64,000 nucleotides of DNA from Hydrotaea diabolus (GCA_963513945.1 OY740716.1:223787157-223851156), one strand, 5' to 3'; counted from the first letter of the stretch, positions 21,694 through 34,160 are shown. The notes: generated by a model not told the origin, from the letters alone. Made by a program: numbers and translations.

Positions 21694-22414
21694 TCAGTCA
21701 TTAGCAGACAAAAGGGCGTAGCCCTTATGTACCCTTCATTATGAAGGATACATAAACTTGATCCGGACGAACTTAATATGTCCACTTGTCACGTCCTTAG
21801 AATTCCCTTAAAATTTAACCACTTTTGACCAGTGTAGATTTTAATGTTTATGCAGATAACAGCCAGGAGAAACACTAGGGCAGCAGTTCTTAGGCTAGGT
21901 TTTTCGACATGTATGATCTAACGCCACTTTCTTTTCGCCTAAAAATAACTTCAAATGTTTGTGTGATAATGGCCCGACTCACACCTTACAAATCCATTAT
22001 GTACCAGAGTTCATGAAAGGTGAACTCACGATATGCTCTATTGAAAAGATCTTTCCGAGGTGAGCCCCGCCACTGTGAAAGCAATTTCTGAGATTGCTGT
22101 CTTGGAGTACAGGTCCAAATAGAAATTTTTTCTTTTATAATTTCCCAAAACATAAACAAAATTATTTTTTTTTTATTCAAAAGGGAAAACATTATCGTTA
22201 TTTATGGTACGCAGTTGTGGCTGATTCGTCGATATTCGCATCAGGACCTGAACTTCTAATGGATTCTTCACATAATATCGATACTTAACGGCATCTTACA
22301 AAAGGAAGTCTTACGTCAAAAAACAGTTCTGAGTTGGTCCACTGGTATCGCTGAAATGGCTGATTACATCGGCTTACGATCTACTGTGACCTGAACCAAC
22401 AACTCTCAAAGTTC
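21694..22414. other. Unassigned spacer
   Basis: No gene I can support. A 68-codon minus frame (21986-22192) contains REFTFHELWYIMDL but I cannot place it. Confidence 0.35.
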
Positions 22415-22750
22415 ATGTGCCTAATCTCCGGCCATAAAAAATGGTCTAAAATGCCTCTACAATTGATCCCGTTTTCCGAAGTGGAGTGTGAAGAAGCATT
22501 TCAAAAGAACAATAGGCCAGTTCTGCCACCACTCCTAATCCGCAACAATCTATCACTATCTGAGATAGAATCGGCTTTTCAATTATGGGTTACGTATTGG
22601 TTTTTCGACCCCAACTTTGCTTGCTACAATAGAAGCCAAGTTGAAAATGCTGTTTGTAAAAAAAGACTTTTCGATCAAACCTGTTCATTTAGAGCTGCTC
22701 TAAGGCCAAAACTTAGAAAAGTTAACAAAGATGATATGCTAACTTTCTGA
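22415..22750 (+). CDS. Unrecognised open frame, 111 codons
   Basis: The frame has protein-like composition: a mix of charged and hydrophobic residues with the phrases FSEVECEEAFQKNNRPVLPP, LSLSEIESAFQLWVTYWFFD and CSFRAALRPKL. I do not recognise a domain. It has no signal peptide or membrane helix. It ends directly before the DD41D MITE at 22759. It could be a decayed exon or chance. Upstream DNA on the same strand has no continuous frame. Confidence 0.25.
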   Translation: MCLISGHKKWSKMPLQLIPFSEVECEEAFQKNNRPVLPPLLIRNNLSLSEIESAFQLWVTYWFFDPNFACYNRSQVENAVCKKRLFDQTCSFRAALRPKLRKVNKDDMLTF

Positions 22751-22758
22751 TAATAATA

Positions 22759-23095
22759 TAGGATGATCAATCTAGAGGTATTTTTTGTTTTTTTTTCACA
22801 GATTACGCTTGAGTTGTGTTAAACTTTATTTTTTTTTTCTTTTCAGTATTGTTTGCCATTTCATCACTTGACTTTCGTCCGGTATGGCGAAATGCTCGAA
22901 TAAGTCATCCAACAGTGGACGCTCATAATGGACACCCTGAGGCGTAGTTGCGGCCAACATTCGAAGGAAATTATATTCAAAAAAATAAATGGCATAAAAT
23001 TTCTATTCGAATAAGCAATAAAGATTCCACACTTGATTTGAATTTTTGTGGTTTTTTATTTTGAAAAAAATACCTCTTGATTTAACACCCGATAG
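22759..23095 (+). mobile_element. DD41D-derived MITE
   Basis: It runs from 'ggatgatcaatctagaggta' to 'atacctcttgatttaacacccgata'. The first 110 bp match the 5' end of full DD41D copies up to 'gtttgccatttcatca'. The remainder matches only the 3' tail (ERV..TLR region and 'aaaataaatggcataaaat'). The whole transposase middle is deleted. Confidence 0.75.
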
Positions 23096-25240
23096 AAACC
23101 CTTGAAGGACCACTCGGTATTAATAAAAATAACACACACACGTTGTAAAAGAATTATATTGATGGCTCTCAATGTGGAGTCTCTGTAGAGGTGGCAAGAA
23201 TGAGTTGTATTTTTGGGGGCAGTTGTGTGAAGAAAACTTGAAAAGTAAGGTTTACAACAGTTGTACTCATTCGTTCTGGGAGAACCTGGCCTTATATAAA
23301 GCTTTCTGAAGAGGTTTGTGATGGACCCAAAATCATGATAAAAGCAGTGTGCAGCCACGAAGATCAATGTCACTTTGCCATTTTGTTAAAAACTTGTCTT
23401 CTATTTAATTATAGATGCAAGAGGTCTTGAGCCGGTTAATCCCTGTTCACAAATACTTTTTTTAAATGTTTTTCTTAGTTTTTATCATCCCAGAAAAATG
23501 GTGTCTTTACGTTCATTGTCCACAATATGGGACATACTCGTAGACAGGATTCACATTTCGCACTCAGTTAATGTCTGATTTCCATTGCCCTTTTGCCCAG
23601 ATCCTTATTACTGTTGGCTTTCCAAGTCGTGCTGAATATGCGGTGTATGAGTATGTATGTGTGTGTATGAGTGACTATCCTTTCAGGATTATCAAATGAA
23701 CTTTCCTGCAATTAAATGTTAAGCCAAAAGTTGTTTTTCCCATTTTCGTTTTTTTTTAACTTCTTCGCATTTGTGTGGATGTCCTCTTGTGTAGCCAACA
23801 ATTAAGGTAGTTTTGAAAAATTAAATGTGAAATGTGCCTTTTTTGGAGTTTGTCTTCGTGTAAGTTGCTTTGATGGGGGTTCTAGAGCACATGCGAATGC
23901 CAAAGCCAATATGGTAAGGGGTGTTGGCAAAAGGTCCAGTTTTTGTGTACGGAATTGAGAATTTAATTAGTGCCGGGATTTAATTATGTCATCCGTAAGC
24001 GGATTTAATGTGCTTTTATTTGTCTTTTTAATAATGTGTTGAAAAGCGTTGTGTGGTGTCCGGTGCGGGATGGACCCAAGAATGCCTGATGTTTTGGTCC
24101 TGGTATTTAATATTTATAAATATTTAACATTTTAAGCAAGGTATGTGCTTTATACGTTACCTACGGCCGATTTTACAAATGTGTTAGGTAGCGAGGTAGA
24201 TAATTTATACGTTACCTACGGCAGGTCAGAAAAAGGTGGTTAAGAATTTAAAAATTTAATTATTCACTGCCTTTAAAATTGTAATTTTTTTAGTTTGAAT
24301 TTAAAACTTCAACCTCATCTATCTTACACTTTTAGGCAAGGCAGTGCTGAGCGTTTTTACTCCACACAGTAATAAATTATTTTCTTCTAAAATATTTTGG
24401 CGAAATATCAGGCATATTTGTGGCAAAACACTCACACAAACACTCAGATACAGATACATATTTTTAATACCTTTGGTATACTCCCCTGCATTCTCGCATT
24501 CAGTTAGCCAAAGACGATGACAATGGCAGACCAGAAATAGAAAATGTAGTGAAAGTGGCAGGAAATCCATAGAAGTTTAAGTCGACTATTATGCACTCTT
24601 TAGGATAAAGAGTTTTTTTGTGAATGAAGACGATATAAAATTACGTAGAACGTGAAACTTTTCAAAAGAATAGCATTAAAAATGTGCAAAATCAACCCAA
24701 ACAAGACAAAAATTTCTTTATAGAGATTTTAAAGTGGTAAATAAAAATATTTATTTCAATTTTATTTGTATCAGGGCGTAGCAGTAAAACTAAATAGCTG
24801 CTTGCTTCAGATGGTCTGAGCCATTTGGATTTTCAGTGTACTACTTGTTACATAAGATCCATTCAATTGTACTGTGAGAAATAATAAAGTAAAAGCTTGG
24901 CAATCCGATTGACCTAAACAACCTTACGCTAAAGTAATTAATGGCCGACCAAATGTGTTTTCCTAGACAAACTCTGGGATAGACCCGCAATCCCTTTTTA
25001 TCGATACAACAAGAAAAAGACGACAATACGAGTACGAGACATTTTGGGGATTATAGTACTACCTGAGTAAAGTAAAAGCCCCCCGCTGGATTTTGTTTAG
25101 CGAAATTTATGTCTCTAATCTGGGTGAAGCCTAATAAAGAAACTGGGATCAATTAACGTCGAAAGCTAAGGGAATTTTGCTTACCTTTCGAAATCCTCCC
25201 TACATGCCCTGCAAATGCAGTTATCTACTCTTCTCATACT
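23096..25240. other. Single-copy-looking spacer
   Basis: No supported gene. It contains a short (GT)-rich tract near 23645-23670 and the repeated word 'tatacgttacctacggc' at 24151 and 24210. The longest minus frame (23056-23373) has no recognisable motif and overlaps a MITE end. Confidence 0.4.
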
Positions 25241-25580
25241 ATAGGGTGATCAATCTAGAGATATTTTTTCTATAGGGTGTTTTTCACAGATGACGCGTGA
25301 GTTGTGTTACACTTTATTTTTAATATGGGTTGCCATTTCATCATGGAAAGTCTGACACCGTGAAAACCACGGTTTTCAAGCATTTCGCCATACCGGCCGA
25401 TATGCTCGAACGAGTAATGCAAAATTGCACCCTCAGAAGGGACACCTTGAGGCGTAGTTGCACCAATATTTGAAGGAAATTGTATTCAAAAAATAAATGA
25501 CATAAAATGACCTTTTGAACGAACATTAAAGATTCCACACATGATTTGAATTTTTGTATTAGAATATTAAAATACGCCTG
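25241..25580 (+). mobile_element. DD41D-derived MITE
   Basis: Starts 'tatagggtgatcaatctagag' and carries the 5' flank up to 'catttcatcatggaaagtc', then jumps to the 3' 'catttcgcc..gatatgctcgaacgag' block and the 'aaaataaatgac' tail. The right TIR is eroded ('aaaatacgcctg'). It is a second, independent internal deletion compared with 22759-23095. Confidence 0.7.
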
Positions 25581-26167
25581 TAAGCCTATGTGACCTGGAA
25601 GGTTTTCTAGGACCTTACTTATCTCAATTTGTTTACCTTCTTCAATGTTTTAGTCCTGACTTCGTCCGAATCACATATCATATTTGTTGTCTTCCCAGCT
25701 ATAATTGATAGTGTGTTGTGGACGTTCTTCCTCTATATTATCAAGTCGTAGTAAGTACCTCCAAATAGCCCAGACATCTTCTCTATCGTTCCCTCTTACT
25801 CCGCGAGGACCAGGTACACTTATTGTTCCATGTTCAGAGCTAGCGTTAATCGTCATTTTAGCTAAAACTAAAACAATCGTTTAAGTTACCTTTTTAGATG
25901 TTATTGCTAGTCTGGCTCTTCTCTATGCTATTGCCCTGATAGCCAGAGCCTTTTGAGTGTCAGTAATATTATTTAAGTCTTCATGAGCCAGCTTACACTG
26001 TCCTAAGTAGTTCGGACTCCTGCCAGTAAGACCTATTATGGTCTGGCAGGCGGAACAAGTTCGGTTCAAACCCGTACTTTCCTATTTTCGATGTGTTCGT
26101 CTAGTATAGAGTACGAGCAAGCATCTGCTCTAGGGTTACATCAAACCAAAATTGTGTGTCCTCCATC
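25581..26167. other. Unassigned spacer next to the neprilysin-like pseudogene
   Basis: No recognised domains. A 61-codon minus frame (25671-25856) is not identifiable. The catalytic half expected for an M13 peptidase is not found here. Confidence 0.35.
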
Positions 26168-28796
26168 TTAATCCTCCGTAAAATGAAGAAGTTGACTTTC
26201 TGAATCGTTCACCACCAGACAAAAATTATGCTTGTAACTACTGAAGAAACGCAACATTGCTGAGGCCGGTACAGTTGAGGTGACCGACCAATTTCCTGTC
26301 TTAGATTTCATTTTGGCAGGATCGTAGAAGGTTTTTGGCGATTCATAAAGTTTAGCTTGATTCTTTAGGCCGCTTAGGTGGTATATGGATTTTAAATTTT
26401 CCATATAATGCGATTTATTAATTAGCAACTGTTCATATTCTGCAGTGAAGTTTGTGTCTTGGTAGGATTTGATATGTTTCGAGAGAGCATGTAACTTTTC
26501 TATAGAATATCGGCGCACCCTTTTGCTGATCCATTTATAACGCGTTGAGGCCAGGGCAATGTGAAACACCGTCATAAGATCTTCAAACATATTGCCAATG
26601 GCCTTTTCCGTTTGCCCCAAGTCCTGCCGACGATTCCACATATTATCGAGTATGTAAAGAACATTTTTTCTAGTTTCCCGCGGGCAATTTTTCTCATACC
26701 AACCAAAGCGATGGACTAAACTGTAGTATAAGTATACTTACATAATTGGTCACGATTCTCTTGTTGTTGTAAGGACTTCTAATGGGTGATAAAAGTAGAG
26801 TTACTTTTTTCGATAGCCTTTTTTTTAACAGATCACGTGTTAGTCGTGTCATGCTGTCATAGTATTTTTGTTTAGTATTGTTTGGCAATTCATCATGGAA
26901 AGACTTACGCCTGAACAACGTTTACAAATCGTTCAACTTTATTACGAAAATTCACGTTCTGTGAATGTGTTTCATGCACTTCGTTTAACTTATGTTCAAC
27001 ATAATCGGCCTACTGAGCGCACTATTCGTAACGCCATCACCCATCCTGAGACCCAGCATTAATTATTGGACAATATTCAACCGAATAGGCCACGTCCAGC
27101 AAGCAGTGAAGAAAATGTAGCGTCCGTAGCTGAGAGTGTACACCAAGACCGCGGAGAGTCGATTCGGCGCCATTCGCAGCAACTAGGACCGATGTATTGA
27201 ACGACTTGGCGCATTTCACGTCGAGATCTTAAATGAAAGTGTAAAAAATACAGCTTGTGCAAGAACTGAAGCCGCTCGATGTTCCCAAGCGTTATCGCTT
27301 CGGTCTATGGGCTCTTGAAAAGTTCCAAGAAGATCCGACGTTTTCGAGCCAAATTTTGTTCAGCGATGAGGCCCATTTCTGGCTCAATGGGTATGTAAAC
27401 AAGCAAAATTGCCGCATTTGGGACGAAGAGCAACTAGATGAGGTTCAAGAGCTGCCACTTCATCCAGAAAAACACAAAGGTATGGTGTGGTTTGTAGGCC
27501 GGTGGAATCATCGGTCCATATTTCTTCAAAAATGATGCCGGAGAGAACGTAACCGTCAATGGCGACCATTATTGTGGCATGATAACCGACTGAAATTGAA
27601 ACTCGTGATCTCGGCGACATTTGGCGCCACTTCCCACACATCGCATCAATCAATGGATTTATTGAGAGAACACATCGGTGAGCAGATAATTTCACGTTTT
27701 GGGCCGGTCGATTGGCCACCAAGATCGTCTGATATCACGTCGTTAGACTTTTTCCTGTGGGGATATGTAAAGTCTAATGTGTATGCGGACAAACTCGCCG
27801 ACAAACAGGCCTTGGAGCTTCTTCAAAAAATAAATGCCAAGGAATGTTCTTTCAGATGATAATTAACATTCCCCATTCATTTTGAATTTTCTGTGTTTTT
27901 TTCTTTAAAAAAGAAGGGGAACCTCGAAATGGATCACGCGTTATAAGGTTTTCATAAAAGTCCTCATTCCTTCGGTATTTCAAGCCAGGAGGCTAGGAGC
28001 CCAAAGACTAACAAATACGATTCGATATTTACATTAGGTGAGCATTTCGCATTGCATCATCGGCACGGTGGTTTGCACCAGGGATTCTTCCATTTCGAAA
28101 GTGTCCCTTTGGGCGCCTTTGGCTAGACGTACTTCAAAATCAATAATTTTGCAGGCTGTCTGCTGGGCCACTTTGAAACTCAGTTCAAAATACTGTTTCA
28201 AATGTTGGGCCACAGTTGCTTTACGTACACTTAGGTCGACCTTCACCGTCTTGTTAAAATAAAAATTCATAGGCCTGGGAAAGTTCTGATGTTCCCCAAA
28301 TAAACTATAAAAGGAGTTTTCCAGGGGATTAGTCAAAAATTCATAGGCGATAATTATTATAATTTTATATTTATGGGCAATATCTGAGACTGTCTTTAGC
28401 CAAACGAAATCCTTCTCCTGCCAGTTGTCACTCTCCAATAGGGGTTAGTGTCAAATTCAATAACGATGGCCTTTAAAGCATTTCGATAAGTCTCCTTAGC
28501 TGGCTCTGGTCGAGACAAGCACGATTGATAGAAATCGCTTACTTTTACTTCCATGTCAATTACGAGATTATGTCGATCTTCCACAATTTCCTTTAATTCA
28601 TGCTCAAAATCCTTGTTCATATTCCAAAGGTCATTCTTGTGAGGTTCGCGTTCTGAGGCATCTTCTGCAGGCTAAATGGTAGAAATCCTCCTCTGCTTTT
28701 ATAGAACGTCATAAAACTTCCAATGGAGTTGCCAATGAGCCTTGAGCAATTCTTAATAAAATGCTTAATATTAGCAGCGTGAGCATTTTGTTTCTC
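26168..28796 (-). pseudogene. Neprilysin-like (M13 peptidase) pseudogene, N-terminal part
   Basis: The minus strand starts with a signal peptide (MLTLLILSILLRIAQGSLA from 28796). Then, across frameshifts, come an EEDFYHLAC piece (about 28690) like the DDFY..CG start of M13 ectodomains, and KVSDFYQSCLSRPEPAK (about 28520). Next is a block with KIIDFEVRLAKGAQ (about 28130), then YENLRSPYNNKRIVTNYV, which the element at 26781-27944 splits. After that come LVHRFGWYEKNCPRETR and TEKAIGNMFEDL..YKWISKRVRR, ending at 26168. Intact relatives are secreted or membrane zinc endopeptidases. The zinc-binding HExxH half is absent and at least four shifts or stops are visible. The absence of introns over this span could mean a compact gene or a retrocopy. 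Fly genomes carry many Nepl genes, some catalytically dead. Confidence 0.65.
26781..27944 (+). mobile_element. DD41D mariner-like element, best-preserved copy
   Basis: Sits between TA dinucleotides inside the neprilysin-like pseudogene. The transposase starts at 26895 (MERLTPEQRLQIVQLYYE). It continues through ENVASVAESV and RRHSQQLG, then with stops near 27061 and 27200 into PKRYRFGLWALEKF, ILFSDEAHFWLNGYVNKQN (first Asp) and HPEKHKGMVWF. After a shift come VNGDHY, MDLLREHIGEQIISRFGPV, DWPPRSSDITSLDFFLWGYV and ALELLQKIN. Forty-one residues separate the presumed second Asp position from the Asp in SLDFF, hence DD41D. The TIRs are imperfect. Confidence 0.8.
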
Positions 28797-29590
28797 TTTC
28801 AGTTGTCAACGATTCTTCGGAATACCGACAAAAACTGAATTCAAACCGCTAGTGGAGAAATTTTTGTTTTTCCCCACAGTCTCAGATAAAAATGAATAAA
28901 TAATCGTAATTAAAAGAAAGATTCGCGCTGGCAAATGAAGGATTTTTTAGTCAACATGGTAAGTATGCACGAGTATGACATACGAGTAGGTTCACATCCG
29001 GATGGGATCATCAAACATTTTGCTTTATGTTGTCCGTGTCAATACTCAGAAACTACAAGCTGCACAATGGAATAGAAAGTTACTACAAAGAACTGGCAAA
29101 ACTTACAAAAGAGTGTGGCATTGAAAATCACAGTAGCCGTAAGAAGTACGCCGCAGGCTGCTCTGGGCACCAACTAGCATCTACCTTGTCTAAGGAAACA
29201 TATATAAGTAGTATTTGAGGCAGTCAGAAGAATTTTTAGACGCATCCATGCTCAAGCCGTATAAGGATTGCAAGAAATATGTACGATTTTTACAAATGGG
29301 TCTTAAATGTAGGCTTAGAACAGGAGCAGGTTTTAACATCTAAAATACAGAGTGTAGGCGATACTTTAAACTACCGGATGAGAAGCGCATTTGTAAAGTG
29401 AATGTTTTAAAGTTATCTTTGGCTTCGCCGTATTTCTCTTTCGTCAACACATTATATTGGGCTACCTACTACTTCCGAGATGGGGGTAATGTCAGCCTGA
29501 CATTAAGGTTCTGACATTCCAGGCGCTTATCCGAAATTATCGTCCTCATAATGTTTGTGGAGGTCATCAACAGTTTGGGGGTCCGGTTTT
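28797..29590. other. Unassigned spacer with a degenerate frame
   Basis: 29027-29218 (plus) reads SILRNYKLHNGIESYYKELA and, past its stop, the same frame continues for some distance in protein-like fashion (FLDASMLKPYKDCKKYVRF). I do not recognise it; it may be an old insertion. Confidence 0.25.
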
Positions 29591-29591
29591 T

Positions 29592-30345
29592 ATACCCTAC
29601 AAAATAGGGTATTATTAATTAGTTTCATGGCTAGTATTTGTAACTACCATTAATGATACAGACGTACCTTTAGGTGTAGCGATCATCTCAGAATCAGAAC
29701 TCTGATTCAATTTAACGATTTAGGTATAACCGTGCGTCTGCTGTCCTTCGTATAACACTACAGGGCACAATTATGGTGTGATTTATGAAATTTGGCAGAA
29801 GTATGTTTTGTGGCCCATGGACTGACGCTATTGAAATTGATAAAATTAATATTTTAGCTCTAGAAGTCACACATTGCATCGAATCTTGATAAAATGTGGT
29901 AAATGTGGTTCATTAAGTTCGATCAGTAACCAGCTTAGATAAAAATGGGTCATACCATTCACGTTTTTAGATAGTGCCACAAAAACCCCTCCCAATTTGA
30001 CTGCAAACCATTAAAATTTCGATCAAATTTGGTCCATATAAGGCCATTTTGAGTTATAATCCCTAAGCACATGGCTTGAGCCTAAGTATCTAGCAAGAAT
30101 TTTCGAGAAGCCAAAAAAAATTTTTTTAATGGCTAAATTTCGGTGACTGCATATAAGGCCAAAAGTACGCCTAATTAAAACATACGAAATTAAAAAAAAA
30201 ATAATTTTCTACTAAATTAAAATGTAATCTTGTTTTAAAAATCTGGCTTTATACAAAAATCTGATTTTAATTGGATTTTCGGCAAATCCACAAGCGAAGG
30301 GTATAATAAAATTGATCACGCCCGACTCTAATTTTCCTTTTCATT
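29592..30345. repeat. Dispersed fly repeat bounded by TATACCCT/AGGGTATA
   Basis: Opens 'tttttataccctacaaaatagggtat' and closes 'gaagggtataataaaattgatcacgcccgac'. The inside is non-coding with 'aaatttggtccatataaggcc'-type phrases. Such sequences are abundant in fly genomes. Class not known to me. Confidence 0.45.
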
Positions 30346-30548
30346 TTTAATTTGGTTAAGTTTTAATGGATGTGGCTTACACGGTCGACTCACTACACCA
30401 TAATTTTCAACGTTACACGGTAAATATGTGGAACAGGACAATTGTTTGCCCTAACGAGTGTTGGTAAGTTGGGTGACCCTCGAAGGTCGGTCAAGATAAG
30501 TATAGTAGTTCATACCGCTGCTTGGTATCAAACATCCAATTAGTCAAC

Positions 30549-30880
30549 CTACTTTACATCTATTTTAGAAAAATAATTCGTTCTAGCGTTAAATTGCTTA
30601 GCCAGGATAGAGGATACCACTTTATTGGCATCCACGTAAAGTACTAAAGCGCCTCGAAAAATAACTTTTATAAATTTTTGGTTTAAAAGAGTAGAGAATA
30701 TCTGGACTTTTTCAAATAGGTTATAGTTGAGGATCTTTCGATCGACTTCTTGTACCCAATAATACAAAAAAAAGTGTTAATAATGAAAATAAAAGGAATG
30801 CATCTTAAGTAATACGTATCTAATTGAATAAGCCTATTACTGTATTTAAAATATTTTTTTGGTAGCAAATCAATCGACAA
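30549..30880 (-). CDS. Unrecognised frame with a hydrophobic stretch
   Basis: Two minus-strand frames join across a run of eight T (30768-30775). Upstream is LIQLDTYYLRCIPFIFIIN and downstream is YYWVQEVDRKILNYNLFEKV, then FIKVIFRGALVLYVDANKV, ending at 30549. The hydrophobic IPFIFII segment could be a membrane anchor or a signal sequence. The composition looks coding, but I know no family. A homopolymer length error or a decayed exon would both explain the shift. Confidence 0.25.
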
Positions 30881-31560
30881 ACTTAGTTCATTCGCTCCAT
30901 CCGTAACGACACTGAAGGCGGCTGAGGTAAAGACATGAAGATTTCTAAAAAATGTATAAACGTTTTTCCAAGAGATTTATTGTTGCATTGGTTAACCGAA
31001 AGAAAAAGGTTCCAGCCATTCCTCCTTCTTCTGCAACACGACACTGTGGTACAGCGTGTGTCTGTGTTTGCCACTGAAAGTTGAGGTGATATAAATTGAA
31101 ACTGAAATGTAGTCTTCCACCGTAATGTAAATGTGGTAGACTCGATTCGCTGCTCTGAGCCGCACAAAAAAAACAAGGGGGAGATTTATTGCAAGAATGT
31201 AACATATTTTCACTTGATTTGGTTTTCGGTGAAACGGAGCACATGATAAATGTTTAAATAAATTTAAACTTTAATATGGCGTATGAGTGATATTTATTTG
31301 TGGCTCCCTGTCTACATGTGTGCCCTCGTATCTGTTAAGGCAGGGGTAGGTAAGGGACACAGTAGGTGTTGGCGGAAGACGGAAAAAGATAAATGAATAT
31401 TTTAGTGTCATTTTTTTCCGTGCCGGAAATTTAAAGAGACCTGATGGGAAGTTTTAAAATATTTTAAATATGGTTTAAGGGGACTTTAAAAGTACTTTAA
31501 AATTGAAACAAAATTTTGTTTAAAGTATAAGAATTTTAAAAACTAGTAGAGAAAGCTAAA
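30881..31560. other. Unassigned spacer
   Basis: Overlapping minus frames at 30883-31244 look like chance readings of one another; no domain seen. Confidence 0.3.
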
Positions 31561-32470
31561 GAAAGGGCGAGACTGACTATATTATAGCCTGTACAGTGGA
31601 TGTTCAGGAATGTCAACTAAAATAGCTTTAAAAAGTTAAAACTAAGATCTTATTTGTGAGAAAATTTCACTGTGGTCAAATCGGTCAAACATATATGTGA
31701 GACCTATATCTTAATCTGAACCAACTTTCTACAGTTTCACCAACGTACGTCCTTGGCATAAGAATCTGAATTGTGGCAAATTTCATCATGATTGGATGTA
31801 ATATGTGGATTCTAGGGCAACAGCAGAAAAAAAACTTCTAGTGCTAAAAACATAAATTAAATACTGTTTCCCATAAACTAATAGAGGCATGATGATGATA
31901 TTTAGAACACATAAAAAAGTGGGCGATACTACGCTCCCTTAAAAAATAGCATTTATGGTCAAATTATTGGATCGATCGTTATAAAATTTAAATAGAAAGA
32001 AATTAATGATAAGCATATTATCGTGTTAACATTTCACAAAAGCTTGTAGCCCCGCCCATACGTAAATTAAGTCCCACAACGTGCCAATAAGGAACAAGGA
32101 GAAACTACAAGCATATCAGTCAGCTGTGCGCGATTCAATTCTTATACTCATTGACCTACTTCTAGATAAATCGCTTACTCGTAAAGTCGCCGGTATTTGA
32201 TGAAAACCCGTCGCTGAAAAACTGTTAGATGTTCTTACCCAGGGTTGAACCCGGGTTAACTGGCACGTTAGTCGTACAGTCTTCCATCACACTACGGCGG
32301 CCTATACAACCCTGAACTTTGAAAACCTATATCTCGTGAACTTTTAGGAGTGTATAGTTGGTATATACGATGCTGGTATCGAAATAAACGCACAATAAAA
32401 GAGGCCGGTGCGACCCCTCTTGACAAAATGTATATTTTGGACCGTAATTCATATTCCTCGACCTGGGCTT
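31561..32470. repeat. Dispersed fly repeat, 'aaaaatagcatttatggtc' type
   Basis: The block 'ctcccttaaaaaatagcatttatggtcaaattattggatcgatcg' (31937-31980) recurs in variant form at 57100-57150 and 62195-62240, next to 'ccgccca' words. It is non-coding. A tRNA-derived insertion lies within it. Confidence 0.4.
32060..32310 (-). mobile_element. tRNA-derived SINE-like sequence
   Basis: The minus strand from about 32305 reads GGCCGCCGTAGTGTGATGG, which resembles a pol III A-box (TAGTGTGATGG). About 35 bases on it has CCCGGGTTCAACCCTGGG, a T-arm-like stem-loop with a B-box (GGTTCAACCC). There is no complete tRNA cloverleaf and no anticodon stem I trust, so it is not called a tRNA. The 3' limit is guessed. 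Confidence 0.5.
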
Positions 32471-32851
32471 AATTAATTAGTCCACCTGTTTGTTGCACAT
32501 GCGGTTTAATACAAATTTGAAATCAAAAACTATTAACTACTTATATTAAAATTTTATTCCGATCGATAAATAGATCAATACTATATAATAGGTGTGTAGT
32601 AGAGCGCCCATGAAATACATAGAAAAATGGAAAAGTGTTATTCTTTCCGCTCCCCGCTCATTTTCTAGTATATTGGGCATCACAAATAATATCCTTGCAA
32701 AAATGTTTTCAATCGGATTGAAACCGGCTACTCCATCACGACTTTTAGCCCTAAAAATGAAGTACAACTAGTTGCAAGCTTTGATAAGCTATAACTCGTA
32801 AACCAGACGACTTTCGAAATATACTCCTTAAGTATGTGTGTTCCAAATATA

Positions 32852-34160
32852 CTTAGTAGGGACATAACTACTGTTACAACATTGAACACACCCATTTCAA
32901 TAGTAGAATTGAACATACCCTGTTAATGTCATATGGGTTTTCACAACCCATATAACAATAGCATTAGTCTGTAACGGGACTTTAAAATTGTTTCAACTTT
33001 TATCAGGGAGTGGCCATATAATGAGAACCGTATCGCTGTAATAGCGCTTTTCAAGTGTGAAACGAAAAAAAGCTATATTTTCAAAACGCTCCGGCAACTA
33101 GGGATTAGCCGCATGTTAGTCTACCAATGCACAAAACTGTTTGAGGTGACTGAAGATGTAAAATACCACCACCGGTCGGGCCGCCCGGTGTCATCAAAGC
33201 CGTTAAATCGAGAATTCACAGAAATACGCTCCGAAAACAGAAAATCATGGCCCGTGAGATGAATATCACGCAAAAGTCCATGAGTCGAATCATTAAAAAA
33301 GACTTCGGACTAAGGGCTTTCAAACGACGTACCGGTCATTTATTGACTGCAGCTTTAAAAAAATCGGATTGAAAAATGCAAACTCTTTTGGTGAAGCACG
33401 CGGATAACTTGCACAGAAAAATTTTGTTCAGCGTTGTAAAATTTTTTACCGTTCAGGAAAAATTTAACAAGCAAAATAATAGAGTGTATGCGCGGTCATC
33501 TACGGAAGCATCTGAACTGATCCCAAGGGTGGAAAATCACCCAGTCATCACCCAGCTTCAGTCTTGGTTTGGTGGAGTGTTTCTTACGATATGGTCACCT
33601 ACCTGCATTTCTGCGAACAAGGAGTCAAAACATCGGCCAAAGTTTACCAAGAAACCGTTTTGGAAGCTGTTGTGAAGCCTCATAACAATTCCCTGTTCCA
33701 AAACCATTCATGGACTTTCCAGCAGGATTCTGCGCCGGCCCATAAGGCTAAAACGTCCCAGGCCTGGCTTCGAAACAATTTGCCAGCGTTCATTTCCTCT
33801 ACAGAATGGCCCTCCAGATTTGAACCCATTGGATTACAAATTGTGGACGGTTTTAGAGGACAAGGTTTGTCACAAAAGCTACCCCGACATTGGATCTCTT
33901 AAGACTGCTTTGGTTCGAGCTGTGGCCAATTTTCCAATGGAGCACGAGGTTCGTGCAGCTATTGACGATTGGCCAGTGCGACTTAAGGAGTGTGTAAAGG
34001 CAAAAGGTGGACATTTCGAATAAGTAGATTTTTTTTGGATACAATATACATCAAGTCAACATTTTTTCAAAGGTTTATAATTAAAATTACTAATTTAGTA
34101 ACAATTTAGTGCAGTGACACTTTTTTTATTAATCTGATTTTTTCCAGCAATGTATGTTCC
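32852..34160 (+). mobile_element. DD37D (maT-like) mariner element, degenerate
   Basis: The 5' terminus 'cttagtagggacataactac' after TA matches both ends of 57988-59192. The plus-strand gene is broken but readable: HHRSGRPVSSKPLNREF, MNITQKSMSRIIKKD, KILFSVVKFFTVQEKFNKQN (where the sibling has DE), RVYARSS, LPRV..HPVI, QTSWTFQQDSAPAHKAKTS, ISSTEWPS followed by a small deletion where SPDLNPLDY is expected, then SLKTALVRAV and CVKAKGGHFE. The right terminus is not recognisable. Confidence 0.75.

Noticed and set aside
32230..32300. tRNA gene
   Set aside because: The T-arm and B-box are good, but the anticodon and acceptor stems do not fold convincingly; treated as SINE-like.
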